A stretch of DNA of 11,839 bases from Gemmatimonadota bacterium (GTDB taxonomy: Bacteria > Gemmatimonadota > Gemmatimonadetes > Palauibacterales > Palauibacteraceae). The notes under the pieces are model-generated. The model was not told the DNA's origin. It did not search any database and saw nothing but the letters and a program-made list of their open reading frames with translations. Position 1 is the first letter of the stretch. Every line of letters begins with the position of its first letter. The DNA lies in the NCBI GenBank assembly GCA_023554435.1, contig JAMJQV010000384.1, forward strand, positions 1 through 11,839, read 5' to 3'. Positions 1 through 5,201 of the stretch are shown here, piece by piece. The position numbers were made by a program, and so were the translations under genes.

Positions 1-1
1 C

Positions 2-1306
2 TTTCCGACCCTGGAAAGCAACATTCTCGTGGACGGTTTTCACATCGTGATCGACCTCGACAAGTCGAGTGGCTCGGTTATGGTCGACGCCCTCACCGGC
101 AAAGAGTACATCGACTGCTATACCTACTTCGCCACTCTCCCCATCGGCCACAACCACCCGAAGATGGAGGTCCCGGGCTTTCGATCTACGCTCATGAGAG
201 CCGCGCTGGCCAATCCGGCGAACAGCGACGTCTATTCGCGGGAATACGCGGGATTCGTTGACACCTTCCGGCGCGTGGCGGTACCTGACGACTTTCGATA
301 CCTGTTCTTCGTGGCGGGGGGAGCCCTGGCAGTCGAGAACGCCATGAAGGCCGCTTTCGACTGGAAGGCTCAGCTCAATGAGCGAAAGGGTGTCGAGGGA
401 GGCGGAGACAGGATTGTACACTTCAGGCACGCTTTCCATGGGCGCAGCGGCTATACGCTTTCCGTCACGAATACCGATCCGACCAAGACGGCCCGCTTCC
501 CGAAGTTCGACTGGCCCAGGATCTCGAGCCCCGCGATGCACTTCCCGCTGGACGAGGACGAGGTCGCGGCGGCCGAGGAAGCTTCAATTGCCGAGATCGA
601 GGAGGCATTCCGGGCGGACCCGCACGGGATCGCGGCCATTCTGATCGAGCCGATCCAGGGAGAGGGAGGAGACCGCCACTTCCGTCCGGAGTTCCTGAGG
701 CGCCTGCGTGAACTGGCCGACAGGCACGAGGCTCTGCTGATTTTCGACGAGGTTCAGACCGGACTCGGCCTGACCGGATCCATGTGGGCGTTCGAGACAT
801 TGGGTGTCACACCCGACATCGTGGCCTTCGGGAAGAAGACCCAGGTCTGCGGGATCATGAGCACGAGGCGCATCGACGATGTGGAGGACAACGTCTTCCA
901 TGTGTCCTCGCGCATCAATTCAACGTGGGGCGGAAACCTGGTCGACATGATCCGCTGCGCCCGGTACCTGGAGATCATCGAAGAAGACGACCTGGTGCAG
1001 AACGCGGCGACGGTCGGTGAGCACCTCATGCAAGGACTTCGGGAGGTTCAGGTTGACTTCCCGGCGGTCACCAACGTCCGAGGCCTGGGCCTGATGATCG
1101 CCTTCGACCTGCCGGACGGAGCCACACGTGATGCGCTGCGGGGGCAGTGCTGGGACAAGGGCCTGGCGACGCTGGTGTGTGGACCTCGATCGATCCGCTT
1201 CCGCCCACCGCTGACGTTCAGCATTGCGGATGCCGACCGATCGCTGGAGATCCTGCGCGACTGTCTTGCGGAGGTTCTCGAGCCGCTGGCCGCGGCCGGG
1301 AGTTAG
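2..1306 (+). CDS. lat: L-lysine 6-aminotransferase, 5' end missing
   Basis: This PLP-dependent class III aminotransferase transfers the epsilon-amino group of L-lysine to 2-oxoglutarate, giving 2-aminoadipate 6-semialdehyde (piperideine-6-carboxylate) and glutamate in lysine catabolism; it is cytosolic. The reading frame is open to the left edge, and the residues before the first in-frame GTG at 29 (FPTLESNIL) still align with the family, so the gene is truncated by the window and 29 is not the true start. Visible signatures, numbered from 29, are GGALAVENAMKAA (about 96-108), HGRSGYTLSVTNT (about 138-150), EPIQGEGGDRHFRPEF, IFDEVQTG with the PLP-ring Asp at 240, FGKKTQVCG with the Schiff-base Lys at 269, NSTWGGN, and FRPPLTFS near the C-terminus. 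It closely resembles what I recall of Mycobacterium tuberculosis Lat (Rv3290c), including the FPKFDWPRI segment, which separates it from generic ornithine or GABA aminotransferases. It converges on the sulfur operon and is probably unrelated to it. Confidence 0.93.
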   Translation, partial: FPTLESNILVDGFHIVIDLDKSSGSVMVDALTGKEYIDCYTYFATLPIGHNHPKMEVPGFRSTLMRAALANPANSDVYSREYAGFVDTFRRVAVPDDFRYLFFVAGGALAVENAMKAAFDWKAQLNERKGVEGGGDRIVHFRHAFHGRSGYTLSVTNTDPTKTARFPKFDWPRISSPAMHFPLDEDEVAAAEEASIAEIEEAFRADPHGIAAILIEPIQGEGGDRHFRPEFLRRLRELADRHEALLIFDEVQTGLGLTGSMWAFETLGVTPDIVAFGKKTQVCGIMSTRRIDDVEDNVFHVSSRINSTWGGNLVDMIRCARYLEIIEEDDLVQNAATVGEHLMQGLREVQVDFPAVTNVRGLGLMIAFDLPDGATRDALRGQCWDKGLATLVCGPRSIRFRPPLTFSIADADRSLEILRDCLAEVLEPLAAAGS

Positions 1307-1407
1307 CAGGAGGCTCGAAGAGAGGAATCGAGTACCGGCCGGGTGCCGGCGCCTGGGGGGATAGAGGCTTCCCCTGAACGCAGGGCCCGGCCGGCAGCGT
1401 GTGAAAC

Positions 1408-1440
1408 CTGAGCGCCCGCTCAGATGAAGATCGTCTGAGC
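1408..1440 (-). terminator. Alternative hairpins at the end of the DsrE2-like gene
   Basis: Three alternating half-sites lie here: CTGAGC at 1408-1413, GCTCAG(A) at 1418-1424 and TCTGAGC at 1434-1440. The middle one can pair with either neighbour, as a 6-bp stem with a 4-nt GCCC loop or a 7-bp stem with a 9-nt loop. Read on the minus strand, the 6-bp stem lies directly across the stop codon of the DsrE2-like gene and is followed by GTTTCAC, a weak T run. It plausibly terminates the sulfur operon and perhaps also the convergent lat transcript. No strong U tract supports this on either strand. Confidence 0.4.
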
Positions 1441-1908
1441 ACCCTCGGACTTGTCGAAGAAGTCCATCGCCGTGATGATCTCCCTGACCTGCGGCAGCAG
1501 GTCCTTCTTGTCGATGTCCATCATCTCGGCCGCCATCTGGCACCCGTAGATCTCCGCCCCGGCGTCGTCGAGAATCTCGATCATCTCGCGTACGGTCGGA
1601 ATGTCGAGTTCGTCGATCTTCTTCTTCATCATCTTGGTAGCCAGCCCCTCCATCCCCGGCAGCCCGGCCACCATGGCCGGCATATGCGTCGCCGGATTGC
1701 CAACGATCCCGGTGTGCAGCTTGTCCACCCTCTTGTCGTGGATCACGTCCATGCCCCAGAACGTGAAGAAGAGAACGGCATCGATGCCCATCATGCGCGC
1801 GGCATTCGCCAGGATCAGCCCGGGATAAGCCATATCGAGGCTTCCCTTGGAGCAAATGATGGCGACCTTACGGGGTGCATCACCGTTTCCGTTTCCGTGA
1901 TCCGTCAT
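1420..1908 (-). CDS. DsrE/DsrF/DrsH-like (DsrE2-type) sulfur-relay protein
   Basis: This 162-residue protein belongs to the DsrE2-like family (COG2210, DrsE_2 fold), cytosolic or membrane-associated proteins thought to carry or pass persulfide sulfur. After a Gly/Asn-rich N-terminus, the first strand VAIICSKGSLDMAYPG (15-30) carries Cys19. The family signature for a hydrophobic strand, VLFFTFWGMDV (45-55), follows. A conserved second Cys123 lies in YGCQMAAEMM before the C-terminal helix and strand. The two cysteines are the likely sulfur-binding sites. The start is supported by AGGAAGAG upstream of the ATG. It is the last gene of the SQR-DUF1641-DsrC-like-DsrE2-like operon, 67 nt after the DsrC-like gene. 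The family call is firm from the motifs. The exact sulfur donor and acceptor are not known. Confidence 0.88.
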   Translation of the reverse strand: MTDHGNGNGDAPRKVAIICSKGSLDMAYPGLILANAARMMGIDAVLFFTFWGMDVIHDKRVDKLHTGIVGNPATHMPAMVAGLPGMEGLATKMMKKKIDELDIPTVREMIEILDDAGAEIYGCQMAAEMMDIDKKDLLPQVREIITAMDFFDKSEGAQTIFI

Positions 1909-1975
1909 GGTTCATCTCTTCCTGTATGGCGGGGAGCGACAGCTCCGCGCGTTTCTACTCAGAGCACCTGCAAGG

Positions 1976-2293
1976 TCAGATGCAGCCCTTCGGTTTCGTG
2001 AGGCCGGAGATCTTGGCCGACAGGATTCCCGGGCCTCTGGGGAACAGCTGATACATCTCCTTCATCGACACTCCGGCGTTTTTCGTGATTCGGCGCACGC
2101 CCGGGGCCTCGCCCTTGTCGGCTGCGTCGCGCCGGCAGAAGTCGATGACCTGCCAGTGCTTGTCGGTCAGGGGATCGATCCCCGCCTCGCGGGCCAGTTC
2201 AGCGGCGATTTCCGGGCTCCACTGGTCTGGATTCGACATGAAGCCGTCCTTGTTCACTTCGATTTCCTGTCCGGCAATCCTCGTCGTGCCCAT
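1976..2293 (-). CDS. TusE/DsrC-family sulfur-relay protein with one C-terminal cysteine
   Basis: This 105-residue protein has the DsrC/TusE/DsvC fold, a small swinging-arm sulfur carrier. Family features are the N-terminal IAGQEIEVNKDGFM, QWSPEIA (24-30), DKHWQVIDF (44-52), the YQLFPRGPG turn (81-89) and the C-terminal arm ending KPKGCI, with the invariant penultimate Cys104. The second arm cysteine of true DsrC, eleven residues earlier, is Ala93 here (LSAKISGL). The protein therefore belongs to the TusE-like, single-cysteine group and cannot form the Cys-Cys trisulfide of dissimilatory DsrC by the usual route. An unusual extra Cys53 sits in IDFCRRD. GAGGGAG lies 5 nt upstream of the ATG. No TusBCD or MnmA genes are nearby; the neighbours are an SQR-like flavoprotein, DUF1641 and DsrE2-like proteins, so the role is probably in this sulfur module rather than in tRNA thiolation (inference). 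Confidence 0.9.
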   Translation of the reverse strand: MGTTRIAGQEIEVNKDGFMSNPDQWSPEIAAELAREAGIDPLTDKHWQVIDFCRRDAADKGEAPGVRRITKNAGVSMKEMYQLFPRGPGILSAKISGLTKPKGCI

Positions 2294-2339
2294 TCTCTCT
2301 CTCCCTCATGTATGCGAGCCAGACCGGCGCTCGCGTCAG

Positions 2340-2882
2340 TCAAGTCGCTGATTCCTCACTCTCGGCCTCACCGCCCATTTCTCGCAGGACGGCCAGGAAC
2401 ATCGTCAGGCCCTTCCGGACCTCCGGGTCTCGGAACGACCGCAGCAATCCGATTCGCCCCAACGGCTCGGCAGGGGCTTCCCTGAGGGCCCCCGCGGCCT
2501 TGTCGGCCAGATCCAGGACCTCGGGCTGTGTCAGGCTGCGCACCGTACGGAGGATGTGAACCACGTTGTCGCCGAGCGCCTTCACGTCTTCCTGGGTGAA
2601 GGACGTCGAGATCGTGTGGAAAACGCCGGCTGATTCCTTGAGGAAGTCGATCACCCCCGCCTGCTCCAACTCGTGGAGCTTCCGGTACGCAATGAGGATT
2701 CCCTCGTGCGCGATCGGCACCAGGTCTTCCCGAAGATCCTCGAAGCTCTCCAGTTGCCTTCCCAGATCCTCCGTCACCTCGACGACCGCATCCAGCTTGC
2801 GGTTGATCTCGGCCAGCGTGACCGCCAGGTCCGCGGGCGCCGTGACGTCCACGTGGCCTCCCTGGTCGTTTGCGTTCAGCAT
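2340..2882 (-). CDS. DUF1641 family protein
   Basis: This 180-residue, mostly helical, acidic soluble protein has the DUF1641 signature in its C-terminal part, FRDPEVRKGLTMFLAVLREMG (about 152-172), preceded by helical segments such as LAEINRKLDAVVEVTEDL and LVPIAHEGILIAYRKLHELE. It contains no cysteine, so it is unlikely to carry sulfur itself; a scaffold or partner role for the SQR-like enzyme is an inference from constant gene neighbourhood. The frame is open upstream to an ATG at 2969, inside the SQR-like gene. I chose the ATG at 2882 instead, because the SQR stop codon is only 2 nt upstream, a GTGGAG Shine-Dalgarno sequence lies 6 nt before it, and the residues added by the longer form look like out-of-frame SQR coding sequence. 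Close stop-start spacing suggests translational coupling. Confidence 0.87.
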   Translation of the reverse strand: MLNANDQGGHVDVTAPADLAVTLAEINRKLDAVVEVTEDLGRQLESFEDLREDLVPIAHEGILIAYRKLHELEQAGVIDFLKESAGVFHTISTSFTQEDVKALGDNVVHILRTVRSLTQPEVLDLADKAAGALREAPAEPLGRIGLLRSFRDPEVRKGLTMFLAVLREMGGEAESEESAT

Positions 2883-2884
2883 GC

Positions 2885-4117
2885 TCAGCTCCACTTTCCG
2901 GCCATCGACATCCGGGACTCCACACCCGGGATCTCGGCACCCTTGAGGAGCATGTTCCAGTAGATCCATCGAAAGGCCATCTTCCCCCAGTGATTCATCT
3001 CACTTTCGCCCAACAGGCTCAGCGGCCCGACGCCGGGAACCGGGTACTTGCCCGGCAGGGGCTCGACATCGTAGTTGAAGTCGATCAGGACGGCCTTTCC
3101 GAAGCCCGTCTCGATGAAGCAGTTGGCATGCCCGTCGAATTCGTTGACCAGGGGACGGCCCATGATCGCGCGCAGCAGGTTCTCTTCGAGCACCTCGCCC
3201 TGGAAGTGAGCTACGGATCCGGCCTTGGAACTCGGGAGATCCGTGGCGTCACCGAGAACGAAGATGTTCTCGAACCCGTCCGCCTGAAGGGTGTTCTTGT
3301 TCGTAGGAACGAACGAAAGCTCATCACCCATGTCGGAGCGCTCGATGGTCTCGCTTCCCATGTGAGTCGGGATCGTCACGAGCAGGTCGTACGATATTTC
3401 CCGCTCGTCCCAGCTCTTCAGGACTCCGTTCGCACCATCGACCGAGCCCGCTGAGTACAGCCCCTCGACCTTGATGTTCTTCTTGTCGAGAATGTCGCCC
3501 AGCATTGCCGATGCACGGGGCTTCGTGAACGCTCCCTCGAGGGGCGTCGCATAGAGGATCTCCGTCTTGTCCCGAACGCCCTTCTCGGTCAGATACCAGT
3601 CGGCCAGGCACACGAACTCGATCGGGGCTATCGGACACTTGATCGGCATTTCCACCACGTTCAGGACCAGGCGGCCTCCTTCCCACGCCTCGAGCGCCCC
3701 CTCCAGCCTGGCCGCTCCATCGAGCGTGTAGAAGTCGAACGCCGTTTCCTGCCAACCCTCTTCCGTAAGCCCCTCGGTTTCCTCCGGGACGATTCGGCTT
3801 CCGGTCGCAATCACCAGGAAGTCGTACTCGAGCTCCACCCCTCCACTCAACCGAACCCTATTCCGATCCGGCTCGATGACGTCGATCTCTGAAGTGATGA
3901 AGTCGACGCCTCTCGGGATATACCTGGAGCGCGGCTTGATCACGTCACGGGTGCGATAGATGCTGAACGGAATGAAAAGTAGTCCAGGCTGATAGATATG
4001 CCGGTCGTCCTGATCCACCACGGTGATTTCCCAATCGTCGCGGTCCAGGTTTCGCCTCATCTTCGCCGCCATCATGGTGCCGGCCGTGCCCGCACCCAGA
4101 ATGAGCAGCTTCTTCAT
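2885..4117 (-). CDS. SQR-type NAD(P)/FAD-dependent oxidoreductase (sulfide:quinone reductase-like)
   Basis: This 410-residue flavin disulfide reductase is of the sulfide:quinone oxidoreductase type. Such enzymes oxidise sulfide or a persulfide at a cysteine pair and pass electrons through FAD to membrane quinone. Visible features are the N-terminal dinucleotide fold LLILGAGTAGTMMA (4-17), acidic VVDQD (33-37), YQPGLLFIP (42-50), the second-fold LVIATGSR (101-108), and the FAD-closing VFVLGDATDLPSSKAG-like segment (about 286-300; FVLGD visible). Candidate redox cysteines are Cys161 in KCPIAPIEF and Cys333 in ANCFIETG, with an extra Cys170. The C-terminus carries an aromatic amphipathic stretch (MAFRWIYWNMLLKG, 380-393), the kind of segment that docks SQRs on the membrane. 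A GGAGGA ribosome site lies 3 nt before the ATG. It is first in the four-gene sulfur operon. Family assignment is strong; true substrate, sulfide versus protein persulfide, is not settled by sequence. Confidence 0.88.
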   Translation of the reverse strand: MKKLLILGAGTAGTMMAAKMRRNLDRDDWEITVVDQDDRHIYQPGLLFIPFSIYRTRDVIKPRSRYIPRGVDFITSEIDVIEPDRNRVRLSGGVELEYDFLVIATGSRIVPEETEGLTEEGWQETAFDFYTLDGAARLEGALEAWEGGRLVLNVVEMPIKCPIAPIEFVCLADWYLTEKGVRDKTEILYATPLEGAFTKPRASAMLGDILDKKNIKVEGLYSAGSVDGANGVLKSWDEREISYDLLVTIPTHMGSETIERSDMGDELSFVPTNKNTLQADGFENIFVLGDATDLPSSKAGSVAHFQGEVLEENLLRAIMGRPLVNEFDGHANCFIETGFGKAVLIDFNYDVEPLPGKYPVPGVGPLSLLGESEMNHWGKMAFRWIYWNMLLKGAEIPGVESRMSMAGKWS

Positions 4118-4171
4118 CGGTCCTCCGGTCCCGTGTCGTGGGCCCCTCTACCGGGGGGCACTGCAACAGTT

Positions 4172-4200
4172 GAATTAGGCAGGTGCAAGCAGGATGACAA
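4172..4200 (-). promoter_or_regulatory. Possible promoter of the sulfur operon
   Basis: On the minus strand TTGTCA (4200-4195) matches five of six bases of the -35 consensus. It is followed after exactly 17 nt by TAATTC (4177-4172), a poor -10 match. This would place a transcript start about 45-50 nt before the SQR-like ATG. It lies in the divergent spacer with the lipoprotein gene. Support is positional and weak. Confidence 0.3.
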
Positions 4201-4242
4201 TAGCGCTCGAGCCGTGATGGAACCCCGGAATCGCTCGAACGT

Positions 4243-4332
4243 ATGATCCGCATGAACGAGGGGAACGACGAGTCCGCCATGGCGGATCTTTCTATGCGGT
4301 CGCAGGGCGACCTGGAGGCAGTGGATGGGTAG
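4243..4332 (+). other. 29-codon upstream ORF overlapping the lipoprotein start
   Basis: An ATG-started frame of 29 codons ends at a TAG (4330-4332) that overlaps the first codons of the lipoprotein gene, whose ATG is at 4325 in another frame. The lipoprotein ribosome binding site lies inside it. No Shine-Dalgarno sequence precedes it, so translation would be weak or leaderless. The peptide contains ADLSMRSQGDLEAVDG, which loosely resembles the first helix of ECF sigma factors; it may be a decayed remnant, a leader peptide or chance. Confidence 0.2.
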
Positions 4333-4720
4333 AGTTGCACGAATCCTGGCCGGCGGACTTCTTGCGGTCGCCGTGCTGACGACGGGAGCATGCGGAAGCG
4401 ATGATCCTACGGGCCCCGATACCGGCTCTCTCGACGTTCTTCTCACCATGGAGGGGACTGACCAGGACCCTAATGGCGGGACGTTGATCTTCAACGGCGA
4501 AGTGGCCGGCTCGCTGATCACGGATGTCCGGTTCCGCATGGAGGGCGTTGAGGCCGGGATTCACGTCATTGCCGTGACGGGAATTCAAGCGAACTGCGCG
4601 AGCGTCGGGGACAACGAGCGTAACGTCACGGTTCGCGCTGGCGATCGCGCCGAGGAGACGTTCAGTTTCCTCTGCGAGTCCACCGGCGGGAAGGATCCCG
4701 GTGGCGGCGGAGCGGACTGA
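4325..4720 (+). CDS. Small secreted lipoprotein of unknown function
   Basis: This 131-residue protein has a clear lipoprotein signal peptide: Arg3 and Arg6, a hydrophobic core ILAGGLLAVAVL (7-18), and a lipobox ending TGAC with the acylated Cys23. A polar linker GSDDPTGPDTGS follows. The mature domain (about 36-118) looks like a single beta-sandwich with the pattern GVEAGIHVIAVTGI, then NC (Cys91), NVTVRAGDRAEETFSF, then Cys117; the two cysteines could form a disulfide in the periplasm. It resembles carboxypeptidase-regulatory or PEGA-like surface modules that I associate with Gemmatimonadota cell-envelope proteins (recalled pattern, not searched). The C-terminus is a Gly-rich tail. GGAGG lies 6 nt upstream of the ATG. 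It is transcribed alone, divergent from the sulfur operon. The lipoprotein call is firm; the function is unknown. Confidence 0.85.
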   Translation: MGRVARILAGGLLAVAVLTTGACGSDDPTGPDTGSLDVLLTMEGTDQDPNGGTLIFNGEVAGSLITDVRFRMEGVEAGIHVIAVTGIQANCASVGDNERNVTVRAGDRAEETFSFLCESTGGKDPGGGGAD

Positions 4721-4747
4721 CAGACACCGATGGGAGACACCCCCACT

Positions 4748-4774
4748 GGCCGGCGCCCCACCATACCGCCGGCC
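4748..4774. terminator. GC-rich hairpin between convergent genes
   Basis: GGCCGGCG (4748-4755) and CGCCGGCC (4767-4774) form a perfect 8-bp stem around an 11-nt loop, 28 nt after the lipoprotein stop and 9 nt beyond the PqqD-like stop. On the plus strand it is followed by GTCTTACAT, a weak U tract. It fits a terminator for the lipoprotein gene, and possibly a bidirectional one. Confidence 0.5.
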
Positions 4775-4782
4775 GTCTTACA

Positions 4783-5187
4783 TCAGGGGCCCGAAAGCCG
4801 AGTCGGGTCCTTCAGCTCCAGATAGCTGACGAAACGCTCCCGCTTGAGCAACCGGACGAGGTGCCCCAACCGCTGGTTCACGGGGTCGACGCGTTCCCCG
4901 AACTCCTCCCGAACCAGTGCGGCCAGGTCTCCGACCTTGATGGTCCCGCTCATCCTCAGCCAGGCGAAGGAGCCTACCTCGTCAAGACGGATGCGGGGAG
5001 GGGCCAGCATAAAGGACACCCATCGCCCCACGGACCGGGGCCCGCGAACGCGCGGACGACTGCGCACCAGCGTGACGACCCCGCTCTCGTCTTCCTCCCA
5101 CTCCACCTCTCGAACGGGCGTCATGTCCAGGAGGTTGGGCCCGATCCGCGCATCCCTGTCGCGCCGCGCTCCGCGTCGCCCGATCAT
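4783..5187 (-). CDS. PqqD-family protein downstream of an OPT transporter
   Basis: This 134-residue protein has a C-terminal PqqD-like winged-helix domain (about 66-124). It shows the typical LDEVGSFAW turn (68-76), a helix with VGDLAALVREEFG (85-97), and RLGHLVRLLKRERFVSYLEL (106-125). The family includes the PQQ-biosynthesis chaperone PqqD and related RiPP recognition elements, which bind peptides. This copy has about 65 extra N-terminal residues, including NLLDMTPVREVEW and VVTLVRSRPR, so it is not classical PqqD. No pqqA, radical SAM or other pqq gene is present here. It starts 14 nt after the OPT transporter stop, with AGGGAG overlapping that stop codon and a rather long 10-nt spacer, so it is almost certainly co-transcribed with the transporter. 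Peptide recognition or transporter regulation is a plausible role (inference only). Confidence 0.8.
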   Translation of the reverse strand: MIGRRGARRDRDARIGPNLLDMTPVREVEWEEDESGVVTLVRSRPRVRGPRSVGRWVSFMLAPPRIRLDEVGSFAWLRMSGTIKVGDLAALVREEFGERVDPVNQRLGHLVRLLKRERFVSYLELKDPTRLSGP

Positions 5188-5201
5188 CGCGTTACGGCTC
5201 C

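Noticed and set aside
920..1855. A 311-codon minus-strand frame spanning the lat end and the DsrE2-like gene
   Set aside because: It crosses two well-supported genes in another frame, is low-complexity and Arg/Gly-rich, and has no motif.
2883..2969. N-terminal extension of DUF1641 into the SQR-like gene
   Set aside because: The added residues are out-of-frame SQR coding sequence; the ATG at 2882 has its own Shine-Dalgarno sequence.
3324..3755. A 143-codon frame in the same direction inside the SQR-like gene
   Set aside because: It is a shifted-frame shadow of a gene with clear flavoprotein motifs, and its composition is Gly/Arg-rich.
4170..4201. TTGAAT and GACAAT as a plus-strand promoter for the lipoprotein gene
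   Set aside because: The spacer is 20 nt, too long for a normal sigma-70-type promoter, and there is no supporting element.
4783..5187. PqqD-like gene as evidence for PQQ or RiPP biosynthesis
   Set aside because: No radical SAM enzyme, precursor peptide or other pqq gene is in the window, and the protein has a long non-PqqD N-terminus.
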